Shown here piece by piece: positions 22,051-33,321 of a stretch of DNA of 64,000 nucleotides (positions within the stretch are counted from its first letter, which is position 1; each line of letters starts with the position of its first letter). The position numbers and the translations under genes were made by a program. Source of the stretch: Ectocarpus siliculosus (Eukaryota > Sar > Phaeophyceae > Ectocarpales > Ectocarpaceae); NCBI GenBank assembly GCA_000310025.1, contig FN649758.1, forward strand, positions 4,217,534-4,281,533. The letters are read 5' to 3'. A model generated the notes under the pieces. It was not told the origin of the DNA. It worked only from the letters and a program-made list of their open reading frames with translations, and searched no databases.

Positions 22051-23390
22051 ATGTGTGCCACAGTATCCCACAGAGGGATACTGGATCCTCTCCTCAGGAG
22101 TACCCTAGGCGACGAAATTTACCAGGGGCCGACATACGATAGAGAATTGGTAGAGTGGCTAACCAAGCTGAAGCCATCGACTGCGGTTGCGATTACTTGG
22201 TCGGCATGTACGTCCGCCCCTTCTTTTAACAAGTTTCACGACAACATGCAAGGCGCAAGGATGCTGTCGCTTTCCGCGGACTTATGGTCCGCTAGCAGGC
22301 AATCACATGTTCGCATGTTGCCGCCGAGTCACTTGCGTGTATTTCGGGCCAAGGATTTATTCGATTCGCCCATGGACGGAGTGGTGTGGCCGGCCACCGT
22401 TGAGGTGATGTCGTTCGGATCCGGCTGCGAGAGCCGCTTCAACCAGCCACTCGAAAGTATCAGTCAGTATGCCTCCAAATTTGAAGCAACTTTCGCTAGA
22501 AAGCACATTCAACAGGTCCATCGAAGGTGTGACTTTCGTAGATTCCATCGAGGACATTCGTCTAGGAGGATGCTTCAACCAGCCAATCGCCGCAGTCCGG
22601 TGGCCCAGTAGCTTGCAACGTTTGGCGTTTGGTACGTGCTTTGACCAGCCGTTGACCGGCTATCATCGGCCGGATGCATTGATCGCTCTGACGGCCGGTG
22701 ATGCGTTCCAGCAGAACCTGCTAGACGTTATCTGGCCTGGTTCGCTGCAGTATCTCACCTTGGGGGGTGCGTGGAACGGGGGGCTGAGGCCTCCTGTGGT
22801 ACTCCCTGCCACGCTCAAGGTCCTACGGTTGGGGGGGAGTTTCAACAGCCCAATACAAGGCATGCAGTTGCCTGAGGGGCTGTAGGAGGTATCGTTCGCC
22901 TTCAAATTTAACCAGAAAGTTGATGCCGTTCATTGGCCCAGGAACTTGCATATAGTTGTGTTCCCGGATGATTTCGACGACATGGTTTCCGTAGAACGCG
23001 CTAAGTGGCTGTCCACGCTAGAAGCTTTCGAGTTTGGATCAGGTTGTGGGTGGCGTGTAAGCGACACCACTTGGCCTACGAGCCTAAAGACGTTGGTGCT
23101 TGGGGGTAAGTTCAACACGAAGGTTTACACCTTGCAGTGGTCGCCTGGATTGGAGTCGCTTGCCTTCGGGGGATCATTCAATCACTCTCGAGTCATGTTG
23201 GGCTCCTACCCTGAAGGAGTTGTCGTTTGGCAAACGCTTCCAACAACCACTGTCAGGCGTACGTTGGCCGAGAGCTATGGTCGAACTGAGGTTTGACGGG
23301 ATGTCTACAAGTGACGGTTTTACGTGTGGTTGCATGTGCCCAAGGTCGCTGAAGAGGGTTCAGTTTAGAGATGCATCTTTGACTCGTTGA
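22051..23390 (+). pseudogene. FNIP-repeat protein gene, three disruptions
   Basis: After a 120-residue N-terminal part, about 13 repeats of 22 residues follow the FNIP (FNxP) pattern: FNQPLESI, FNRSIEG, FNQPIAAVRWPSSLQRLAFG, FDQPLTG, FNSPIQGMQLPEGL, FNQKVDAVHWP, FNTKVYTLQW, FQQPLSGVRWP. FNIP repeats are leucine-rich-repeat relatives common in amoebae, some giant viruses and some protists, and probably mediate protein binding. The gene is broken by a 4-bp tandem duplication CAGTCAGT (22461-22468), by an in-frame TAG at 22883-22885, and by an indel near 23178-23190. The 22-residue register is restored across each break, which proves earlier coding. Further decayed repeats (VFNRSMERL, VFNRSMARL) continue at 23619-23830. 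No F-box or other partner domain is visible. Confidence 0.8.
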
Positions 23391-25339
23391 AAGGATAAAC
23401 ACTTGAAGCGCGCAGTACTATGCGGGGAAATGCCTGGTGGTGGCCAGCTCCATACTTCATGATGAATGATCGTGGTTTTGTAGGCCAGGGCACTCGAGCT
23501 CGCTCTGGCACGGTGGGGTGAAGAGGTTTACGAATGGCGCCCCGTGCATGTTCCGACGCGGGGTATTCCCTGGTTTTCTTTGTGGGACTTCAGTCGTTCG
23601 TGTTGTGCCACGTTTGTTTCTCGCAGTTGTTTGGCGTTTTCAATCGAAGTATGGAACGACTTATTACCATCATCGGGTCCTCATGGGTTTTTCTCTCTCG
23701 CAGTTGTTTAGTGTTTTCAATCGAAGTATGGCACGACTTACTACCCTCAGCGGGTCCTCCAAGGTCATTCTCTGCCTCAATGGAAGTGACATCCTTGCGG
23801 CTGCCTGCTTAATTTTCAGTGGTCGTTACCTGTTGCCATGTTCTCGTATACCGTGTATCGGCAAGAGCGTCCGCGGGTGTGTTTTCGGTGAGAGGCTTCA
23901 AGGTGACGACAACCGCGTACGTACATGACCATTTTTGCACGGCCTTCCCAGGTTTCTATTGGTGGCGTCCAACTTGGTATGGCGACAGTACTCCCATTTT
24001 CGTCGTGAGACGTATACGACACTTTTCATTGTACGCAGAGTAATAAAATGTACACTTTCAGTATCGTTTTTCCGTACAACTACAACCATCCAAGGCTACA
24101 CAGGAGGGGGTTAACACCGGACCGGTGTGTGTGTGGACAAGAAATATCCAATCCTTGTCGGCCGCTCCTGCGTACGGCAACGAACAGCACGTATTACAAG
24201 TAATTTAGCGTTCGATGTCCCTTGTAAGTACCAAAGCACGTGGTTCAGCCTTGTAGTTGGTCACGAGGAAAACTTGACCCACAGTTTCACGCACGAGGTG
24301 TTGCGACACGTCATTCCATGTACACTGTTCGTGGCTGCCAACCTCCGTGAGAGGTTGTGCCAGCGGACTCCCGCCTCTTCTTGCACGAGGACGGCGACAA
24401 GAGTGCCCAGGACAACAAAAGCAATCTTTGGGAAGATGTGGCGCATAGAACCCTCCGTTGACAAGGCCCCTCACGCATAAATATTTTCTACCACGACAAG
24501 TTGACCACGAGCATTATTATTACCTTTTTTTTCATCTCGTTTTATGCAAAGAACACACCACACTTATTCCATTCGCCGTACACTGCGACACAACCCCAAA
24601 CAATCACACACATGATCTGCGTTATTACCAAAGTTGGGTGCACACGCTCAGCCTAGTTGAACTGCTGCGCAGCGTATCACCGTGCCCGCCGCAAAGTCTA
24701 AAAGGCCAACGGTGCTGTCGATGGACTCTGCGGTGACGCTTGGGGCGGCAGCAGCAATGGAATCAGCATGATGTACAAGTTGTGGCCATGAACAAAAGCG
24801 GAGAGTCGAGTTATTCGCTGTTGGTACGTTCACCAAGGCTGTAAACTGCGACCGGGGCGGCAACTCACGGGCGCTAACCCTCAAGCGCCCCCGATACCCC
24901 TTCGCTGGGGGGGACGCGACCCCGACCATATTGCCATCTGACTAGAGTAGCGTTTCCGGCTACCTGCCCTTGGTAGCTGATGACCTTCCGCTTGAAATAC
25001 GTGCTCTGGGATCTTTACACTTCGTATATACACATTTCCTCCGTCAGTTATGCCTTCAATATGTTGCTAGGTGATGGATCATCGCCTTTCTTTGTCATGG
25101 GCGGTAAGCATAGCGCAGGTATGCATCCATTTTACTCGAGGTTGAACGGTAAGGACAGGCACCGCAAGTGAATGGCTTACGAGTACCAGCCATGCGCAGT
25201 GTTGCATCGCGTTACCCGCTGTGTGCCCCCGAGAAAGAGAGTGACTGCCGAGAGGAAGAAAATGCCGGGTGCCGAACCCAAAGTGTCCACAACCAGGAGT
25301 ACGTACGCATACATCTAACAGAGGGAGTTTTGCAATTTC
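23391..25339. other. Decayed FNIP tail and unassigned sequence
   Basis: Two related segments of about 75 bp (23619 and 23697, both with CGCAGTTGTTT then TTTTCAATCGAAGTATGG) look like worn FNIP repeats of the pseudogene. Beyond 23840 I recognise nothing. A minus-strand frame at 24464-24261 begins with a signal-peptide-like stretch (RHIFPKIAFVVLGTLVAVLV), but there is no other support for a gene. Confidence 0.35.
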
Positions 25340-25343
25340 CACC

Positions 25344-25500
25344 GTCGTTACCCATAGGTACCCACGCCCCATGGGTGCCCATGGGTATACCCATGGGCAC
25401 TCATGGGTACAATGCCCATGGGTACTCATGGGTATACCCATGGGCACCACCCATGGGTACAATGCCCATGGGTACGCATGGGCACGAATAAGGATAATGC
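25344..25500 (-). repeat. Short CATG palindrome array with the CATG-element end motif
   Basis: The array is built of CCCATGGGTAC, GGTATACCCATGGG and related palindromes. Its right edge, read on the minus strand, is ATTATCCTTATTCGTGCCCATG, matching the left end of the CATG-ended element (ACTATCGTTATTCGTGTCCATG). The element body is absent, so this is a truncated or solo end. Confidence 0.65.
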
Positions 25501-26435
25501 ACATCACCCCGAACATTCCATGGCAATATTTCATTACTTAGACGGTTTCGGAAGTATATTTCGAAACAGTTCACTTTCACTAGAATGTTCCTGGCACCAG
25601 TCCCGTTTTTTCCGAAGGTTTTACTTTTAAATATGCCACGATGCCACCATGAGAGAATCTCATCAGCACCGACCGCGACCAAGTCACCATATCTCCCAAA
25701 CAGATGCTTGCATTCGGGTGAAACCTTCGACGCTGCGTGCTCCACACCTCTGAGGTACCTTGCCACCAACCGAGATGGGTCTGGGTGGAGCGTTGTGAGT
25801 GTCTCGTGAAAGAGGACGCGAAGTTGTGTGCACGCACCCAGACAGGGTGTGCACGCAGCAACAAACGCATGCACCAACAAACGCACGCAGCACACCAAAC
25901 CGCTCGTCGCTCTATCGCGACGCATCCCGCCAATCTTCAAGCCAGAGCCAACAATGCACAAGGCAGCAAGATGTCCTAGGAATTGATGTGGATCATGTTG
26001 CACTACATCGTGTTAGGCGATCGATCGATGCGAATGTAGTAGGTGTCCGCCCGCTACTGCTGTGGGCGGGGGGGGGGTGTATTCGAAAAAAAAGCAGGGC
26101 GAGCTGTGGCCCGACATCAACTGGACACATCTGAACCTTTGTCACCGCCGAAGCACGAGTGAGTCCTCCCACTGCTGGCAGTAAGCTCTATGACCGACCG
26201 CGGGCATGCGTTGGTGGGGTGAGGTGTGCAGCAGCACCCATCCTGGCATGGCGTTGGCCAAAGCAACTACAAGCTAAAAGATTTAAGAACTTGAAAAAGT
26301 TACGCCAGCTGCCCTTCGTGCTAAACAAACATTCGTAGGGTCGAAAGTTCCATTCTATGGCGGCCATAATCTGGCTCTCTTCCCTATATAGTGAAAGTGA
26401 ACTTTTCAAAACGTACACCCGAACCTCGCCCTTGT
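25501..26435. other. Sequence without a recognisable gene
   Basis: A minus-strand frame of 200 codons (26003-25401) crosses this stretch but runs on into the palindrome array at its end and matches no family I know. A 10-G run lies near 26070. I would not call a gene. Confidence 0.35.
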
Positions 26436-26716
26436 CGTGAAACATTTCATGAAATATTTCATGGACATTCATGACATGCATTCATGAACGCCGTGAACGT
26501 TCATGAAATGTTTCATGGAAGTTTTCATGGACCGTCCATGAAGTATTTCATGAAGAAAGCCCATGAACATTCATTCATGAAATGTTTCATGAACGAATGT
26601 CTGAACGTCCATGAAAAATTCCATGAAAACCATTAAATGTTCAGGACATCTATCCATGAATTTCATGGATGTCCATGAAACATTTCATGAACTTTCATTT
26701 CATGGACGTTCATGAG
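26436..26716. repeat. CATG palindrome array, TTCATGAA flavour
   Basis: Degenerate units of TTCATGGA, TTCATGAA, GTCCATGAA and AACATTTCATG are repeated about every 15-25 bp. The units are self-complementary around CATG. The right edge meets the inverted flank motif GGGTCTCCCACACTTTC, which also ends the 12.0-12.6 kb array. Confidence 0.8.
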
Positions 26717-26934
26717 CACTGGGTCTCCCACACTTTCTACAGTAAGCTTTGCTAAACCGCCCATGGGCACCACCATAATATGCCCATGGGCTGCCCATGG
26801 GCTGCCCATGGGGCACCCATAGGGCACCCATGGGCAACATCGATGGGCAGCCCATGGCGGGGAATGCCCCCGGGCAGGTCCATGGGTAGCCCATGTGGAT
26901 GGGCAGCCCATGGGTGGCCAATAGGTGCCCTTCA
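26717..26934. repeat. CATG palindrome array, GCCCATGGGC flavour, inverted relative to 12.0-12.6 kb
   Basis: It starts with the flank motif GGTCTCCCACACTTTCTACA and continues with GCCCATGGGCTGCCCATGGG units. Order and flank match the array at 12028-12620 read on the other strand, so both are copies of one family. Confidence 0.75.
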
Positions 26935-27001
26935 CCCGGAACCAGTGTACTCCTAAACAAATAGATTGTCTGCTTTGGAACGGGCATTATATCGGCTAAT
27001 A

Positions 27002-27037
27002 ATCCTAACCCTGGCGTTAACCCTAACCCTAACCCCA
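27002..27037. repeat. Interstitial telomere-like tract (CCCTAA)n
   Basis: CCTAACCCT, GTTAACCCTAACCCTAACCCC: about four imperfect CCCTAA units between two palindrome arrays. Confidence 0.7.
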
Positions 27038-27194
27038 AGCCCACACGATACTTGGCGCGGGTGTGGCTACGTTCTAGGTTGATGTGCCGATGGCTAAGTT
27101 CTAGGTTGATATGCCGTTGTTGCGAGTTACAGGTTGAAGTGCCCACGGCGTCTTCGTGGGCAGTTCATGGGCAGTTCATGGGCCGCCCAGTAGC

Positions 27195-27640
27195 AACGGA
27201 ATTTTTCATGGAAATCCATGGACGTCCATGAGCACCCATGAAACATGAAACTCCTTGAAAATCCGCGGAAGTCCATGACACTGTGTTCCTTCATGGAAGT
27301 CCATGAACATATTTCATGCACGTCCATGTCCAACACATTGAATGCTCCTTGTCCGGCAATTTGGCTTCATTGGAATGCTTCTCGGATGCCCATGAAAATT
27401 TCTTCCATCACGAAACATTTCGTGGACTTCCACGAACTTCCATGGACATGATGTCATGGATCTTCCATGGACATGATGCCATGGATCTCCATGAACTTCC
27501 ATGAAACTTTCATTTTTCTACGCACTTCCATGGACTTCCATGGAATATTTCATGGAATTCCATGGACTTCCGTCGGAATTCCATGGAATGTTCCATGGAA
27601 GTTCATGGAGTTCCATGGAAGTTCCATGAAAAATTCCACC
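27195..27640. repeat. CATG palindrome array, TTCATGAA/TTCCATGGAA flavour
   Basis: Units such as TTCCATGGA, CTTCCATGGAATTTC and GTCCATGAA recur through about 450 bp. The left part is TTCATGAA-like and the right part is TTCCATGGAA-like, so it links the 26.4 kb array with those at 57.5-58.8 kb. Confidence 0.8.
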
Positions 27641-28799
27641 AAAAAGTACTATAATGTAGATGACTGTCCGGGTTGGAATCTTGTACCATCGCGGATGACG
27701 ATGCTATATTGTTTGAGTGAAAAATGAAAATAATTGTGCTCCGCCGCAAGGGGGTATTGATTCTCGCCGCGGCACTGATTCACAAGATACAGGTGGGAAC
27801 CTTGTCAGTTCTCGCAGAAAAAGGTTCATTTGTGGGGGCATAGACAACGAGATTCGTTGTTTATTGTGTACAGCAGTGGTCCGCCTCTGAATTGCATATT
27901 GTTGTTGTTGCAACAGGTATGCTATGTCCAACGACCGAAACGCAACTGACATGTGAGCACAACTGAAGGAAGAGGGATGGATGCTACACCACAATACATC
28001 TCGGACCGACGCCGAGACGGAACGTCGGCAGCCAGGTCATTAGGCGATTGATCCATTTCACATGGGATTGCAATCCAACAATGTCGCGAATGTTCATACT
28101 TTCCGCCTGGAACAACTGAGCTTCTACGGTTACCTGAGTTGTTCTTCTACCGCTACCTCTACTTGATTGAGACGACAGTGCGACGTTTTGTCCCAGAATT
28201 ACGTACGGTGAAGGCAAGGGTTTTCGCTTGTTGCGCGGCGAGAAGAAAAAAATCAACTCCTTGTGCGTCCACTCAAAAATCTCGTCAAACATCGCGCGAC
28301 AATCTGTGGTATACTGTAGCTATGTATATGGAAATGATTCTGGCTATGTACGGGGATATTGACCTGGAGGTACTGTACATCTGCATTGTTCCGATCACGT
28401 TCACACCGGAGGCTGAAATGGCAATCGTACGGTCAAGTGTTATTTATTATCATGGTGCAAATTCACAAGCCCCCCTAAGTGCGGACTCTACATACAGAAC
28501 GCGCCGCTACTTAGGAACTTAGGAGTGAAGAACTTGAGCCTCAAACAATCCAAAATATAAGAACCTGGTCATGAGAACAGGTGCTCAGTTCCGACGTGGC
28601 ATTAAGAAAAAGAACCCTAGGAAAATGAAGTGTCAAAACGCGACATTTCAGGTGGTATATTCTGAATAAACGGAGCCCCAAAACGCGGAGGCTGCAAGAT
28701 GAGAACTCAGGACGGTTGGGGGTGACCCAATATGCACTTTGTTTCAGATTTGAGGCGGGGAGGGGCAGAGGACCTCGCGATAAAATGATTGTACGCCTG
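27641..28799. other. Sequence without a recognisable gene
   Basis: Open frames up to 127 codons exist on the plus strand (28139-28522), with no recognisable domain. A segment near 28555-28600 (AAGAACCTGG..ATGAGAACA, TGTGCTC-like) recurs in looser form near 37083-37120, so part is dispersed repeat. Confidence 0.35.
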
Positions 28800-28969
28800 A
28801 CGCGTGGGGGGGGGGGGGCGTACTCTCATGTTTTGCATACCTTAGAGGTTAGACCATTGACCGCTCGTCCTCGAGAGGACGCATAAATGTGCCCACAGGA
28901 CCGATCACCGATGGTCAATCATTCCTTCCTATATACTTCAAAGAACTTTGCCAAAGGCGACTCAATAAT
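28800..28969 (-). mobile_element. 3' tail of LINE copy 1, cut off by the YR element
   Basis: Read on the minus strand, this matches the 3' tail of LINE copy 2 (36230-36060): the GGTCAATGGTCTAACC block, a hairpin (plus strand CGTCCT-CGAG-AGGACG at 28866-28881), then GAGAGTACGCCCCCCC. It stops at 28969 where the YR element begins. The rest of the same LINE resumes at 35325, so the two parts were once continuous. Confidence 0.7.
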
Positions 28970-29232
28970 AGGAAGGTTTGTTCGTCGAAGCAGATAGAAT
29001 AAACTGGTGTTTATTTTGTAACAGTCGAATTAGAATTTGGCTTCATTTTCTACCGGAAACCCAGGGTCACGGTGTTTGGAATTATTAGTCTATAGTTGGG
29101 GGTGTCATTCCGTGATCGAGTCCACGCAGGGGCTGTAGCAAAGTCGGGTAACGTGTGACAGCTACAGAGCGTGTGAAGCAACGGAAGGACAGCAGCAGCC
29201 GCCTAACGCAGTAGCGGCGGCAGTTTAGAAAA
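28970..29232 (+). repeat. Split direct repeat A1 of YR element copy B
   Basis: 263 bp, matching A2 at 34756-35018 and both A repeats of copy A. Confidence 0.9.
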
Positions 29233-30555
29233 GGGCGGGACGGGACGCGGCGCAAGCATTGGGGAAGCGACCAGCACGCGACTCTCCATATAAAGGTGTG
29301 TACTCGTGTCCAACATCCATCGTGTCGGCCGTGTTCCTATTCGCGTCCCGCTACTCTTGTGACCTCACCGCTGCGTGCATTTAGCACGAGGGGGGAGGGT
29401 GCAGTAAGATAAGCGGCGGCAAGCCACCGCAGTCTCGCTCGCCGCGCCGCTCAGATAGGTCCCTTCCCAAACATGGGATGCGGTTCATCCCAACCGAGAC
29501 GTACTCTCGCTGAAGAAAAAAAATGCGGTTCGTCCCAACCGAGACGTACTCTCGCTGAAGAAAAAAAAAATAGATAAGCGGCGGCAAGCCACCGCAGTCT
29601 CGCTCGCCGCGCCGCTCAGATAGATCCCTTCCCAAACATGGGATGCGGTTCATCCCAACCGAGACGTACTCTCGCTGAAGAAAAAAAATGCGGTTCGTCC
29701 CAACCGAGACGTACTCTCGCTGAAGAAAAAAAATTCAACGGCAAAAAGAAAGAGCGGGGCCTGTTGTATGGTCGCACGCTGACTTGTCGCGGTTGATAGC
29801 AGCCATTGTACTGCACGGGGTGGAGGAACCCTGCGGCATCGGACATAACCAATCGACCCGCGGCAGTAGGGCATGATGCTGTCACGAGTATGCACATGAG
29901 GCAGGTGCCTTGTTTTCTGTTTCCCCCGGCTTACTAGGGACTACTTGCCGGTACAATCTTGTCTGTGCCGCGCACAGAGGGGCATATAGCTGAAGGAATC
30001 GACGATAATATGCCCACTCACGTAAGCAATCGTCTCCACGGATGGTATCGACAAGTCCCCACTGATGGTATCGACAAGTCCCATGGCATACAAAGCGGCC
30101 GCATACGTAATCGGAAAGTGCATTCAACAGCATTCACGGGAACGGATAAAAGCAAAAACACATGCATGCGAGAGAAAGACTCAAAGAAAAAGACTGAAAA
30201 ACAAAGAAGACGAGAAAAAAAAACGAGACAGCGAACTACGTGCTGTATGCATAAGGAAAAAGAAGATGAGAAAAAAATAGGGGGGGGAGGTGAAAGTGAC
30301 ACGCGAGGTTCGAACTCGCGAGGAACGTCAGGTAGCGGTCCATGTTAGTGCATCACGGTCTCGAGGGGCATCACGTCAAATTTATTGGCGCTGTGACACA
30401 AACCTTCTATAAGAATACGTCACGTCCATCGACGATTAGGCGACCAAAAACGCCCGGACAGCAATTGATGCATGCCAAAAACTCGTCAACCTGCCGTAGG
30501 ATTGTCTATGCGGAAGTGATCTCAATGAAAAAAAAAAAAAACAAGGACACGCACC
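29233..30555 (+). other. Leader region of YR element copy B
   Basis: It matches the leader of copy A but contains an additional duplicated block (29415-29560 and 29575-29740) with the ATGCGGTTC(A/G)TCCCAACC strings. The minus-strand T-arm-like motif recurs near 30305-30325. No long coding frame. Confidence 0.55.
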
Positions 30556-31960
30556 AGCACGGGACGCGCCAATAGTGGAAGCACTCGTCCGTGCTGTTGG
30601 CGAGTGGAAGTTAACCGATCTCAACGCAACGAAACACGAAGTCATACATGTATCAGCACGGGATGCGCCAATGAGTGGAAGCACCCGCGCTGTTGGCGAG
30701 TAGAGTTAACCGAATTCAATGCAGCGGTAGAAAAATACCACAAATCATGCATCAGTACGGGACGCGCCAATGAGTGGAAGCACCCGTGGTGCATATGTGA
30801 TGTCAGCCTCAGCACGGGACGCGCCAATGAGTGGAAGCACTCGTGCTGTTGGTGAGTAGAGTTAACCGATCTCAAAAAGAAAGAACAAAACGCCGTACAT
30901 GTATCAGCACGGGACGCGCCAATGAGTGGAAGCACCCGCGCTGTTGGCGAGTAGAATTAACCGAATTCAACGCAGCGGTAGGAAATACCACAAATCATGC
31001 ATCAGTACGGGACGCGCCAATGAGTGGAAGCACCCGTGCTGCATATGTGTTGTCAGCCTCAGCACGGGACGCGCCAACGAGTGGAAGCACTCGTGCTGTT
31101 GGCGAGTAGAGTTAACCGATCTCAAAAAGAAAGAACAAAACGCCGTACACGTATCAGCACGGGACGCGCCAATGAGTGGACGCACCCGTGCTGTTGGCGA
31201 GTAGAGTTAACCGAATTCAACGCATCGAAAACGAAGTCGTACACGTATCAGTACGGGACGCGCCAATGAGTGCTGTTGGCGAGTAGAGTTAACCGATCTC
31301 AAAAAGAAAGAACAAAACGCCGTACACGTATCAGCACGGGACGCGCCAATGAGTGGACGCACCCGTGCTGTTGGCGAGTAGAATTAACCGATCTCCACGC
31401 ATCGAAAACGAAGTCGTACACGTATCAGTACGGGACGCGTCAATGAGTGGAAGCACCCGTGCTGCATATGTGTTGTCAGTTTCAGCAAGGGACGCGCCAA
31501 TGAGTGCTGTTGGCGAGTAGAGTTAACCGATCTCAAAAAGAAAGAACAAAAACGCCGTACACGTATCAGTACGGGACGCGCCAATGAGTGGACGCACCCG
31601 TGCTGTTGGCGAGTAGAATTAACCGATCTCCACGCATCGAAAACGAAGTCATACACGTATCAGTACGGGACGCGTCAATGAGTGGAAGCACCCGTGCTCA
31701 TATGTGTTGTCAGTTTCAGCAAGGGACGCGCCAATGAGTGGAAGCACCCGCGCTGCGTACAAGTATCAGTACGGGTCGCGCCAATGAGTGGAAGCACCCG
31801 TGCTGCATATGTGCTGTCAGTTTCAGCGAGGGACGCGCCAATGAGTGGAAGCACCCGCGCTGTTGGCAAGTGGAGTTCACCGTATCCAACGCATCGAAAA
31901 AAATAGAAAAACACGTATCAGCACGGGACGCGCCAATGAGTGGAAGCACCCGTGCCGATG
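30556..31960 (+). repeat. Tandem array of stem-loop units inside YR element copy B
   Basis: About 18 units have the same CAGCACGGG ... CCCGTGCTG hairpin core and the same mixed spacers as copy A. Unit number and order differ from copy A mainly in the middle, where the roughly 251-bp higher-order unit is present fewer times. This points to expansion or contraction by unequal exchange or template slippage. Confidence 0.85.
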
Positions 31961-32277
31961 GCGAACCGGGGTTCACCGAATCCAAGAAAATATATGTATA
32001 AAAAAAAAAAAAGAGAAACCATCGCTAGTGTTCCAAAGAGAGAAATATTCGGGATTGGTCGACGTCCGGTGACCGTAGCGTCAGCAGCAATAATCACTCC
32101 GTTCAATCCACAGGCGTCGAGAACGAACTAACGCGAGCTCGCGATATAACAACGCGTCGTTCTGGGCCCGACGAAAACCCACGTCAGATAGTTTCGCCCG
32201 AAGATAGGATTTGTAGACCATTCTAACTGCAGATCCAGGCGCGCGATCGACTACGCCCACGATGAAGAGGAAAAGAA

Positions 32278-33228
32278 GTGTTCCCGCAACGCCGCCCTGA
32301 CGCTCGCCCGCCGCCTGCCGCCGGTCCGCTGCTTATACGACTCCAACCGCGACCAGATGCCGACACGGGCCTCCACGCGGAGCGGCAGGGCAGCGGGTGG
32401 GCAAGCAGGGCGAGGTCGGGCGGCGACACCTTCGACACCACGCACGAGGAGGTCTACCGCGCGATCGGTGGCGAGCTCGACGGCTCGCCCCTCGACGCGC
32501 AGCGGATCACGTACTCCCGCGAGGCGTCGAGCGGTATCCTCCTCGCGAGCGCCAGGGACAGGCACCCGCGGCGACCCCCCCGCTGATGAGACTGAGCTCG
32601 CTTCTCTCCGCGGGCTGGTGGACGGCCTGAGGGAGGAGCTGCAGCGGAAGCGCGATGAGGCTGCCGGCGATCGCCAGCAGCTTCAAGCAACGATCGACGA
32701 CCTGATCGCCACCCAAGCAGCAGGACCTGGCCTTCCGGGGGGGGGGTGCAACTGGTGGGCACAACCGCCCCACCATCGGCCTCTCGGGCCCCCGCTACAC
32801 CCAGCGCCGAGGCGGCTAAAGCTACGGCAAAGGATAGAGCGCGGATGTGGGGGGACCTCCGCCGGGTAAAAGCGTGGCTCATCCTGGGGTGGCCTCCGGC
32901 AGTTTCAAAACTGTCGCAGATGGAGTGGCAATCCTTGCTTCGCAAAGGCGTCCTGGTGACAGAGAAAGTGGCGGCATCGCTCGACACGCTCGTGGTTACT
33001 GCTTCGCCTTCAACTCGTCCGTCCGGTTGCCATGATCGTAACTGCCCACACATCCACGCCCAGAACCCTTCCCACGCTAGGCGCGGAGCGTCCGAAACTC
33101 CGGCAACCGGCGCGCGCGGCGTTGGCCACGGCAACGGGGGAGGGCGCGGAGGAGAGGCGCGCGCCGCTGGCGAGGGCGGCGCGAGACCCAAGGCCGCTGG
33201 CTTCTTCACCCACGGGAAAGACAAATAG
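32278..33228 (+). pseudogene. Gag-like region of YR element copy B, frame-broken
   Basis: It corresponds to 6891-7838 of copy A. The N-terminal part is in better order here (THEEVYRAIGGELDG near 32440-32480), with the coiled-coil segment next, but one extra C near 33018 (TCGTCCGTCC against TCGTCGTCC) disrupts the C-x8-C-x4-C-x3-H zinc motif, of which GCHDRNCPHIH remains in frame. The C-terminal tail again ends FFTHGKDK about 90 bp before the recombinase. The two copies are damaged at different places. Confidence 0.55.
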
Positions 33229-33321
33229 GGGTGCGGGCTCTCCCGCGTAGCGGGGGGGCCTACCTCGGATGGCAGCGCACCTGCGGCTAAATCGAACGGC
33301 AGCACGCCGGTCTACACGAGG

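Noticed and set aside
25401-26003. 200-codon minus-strand frame
   Set aside because: It extends into a palindrome array, and no family or neighbour supports it.
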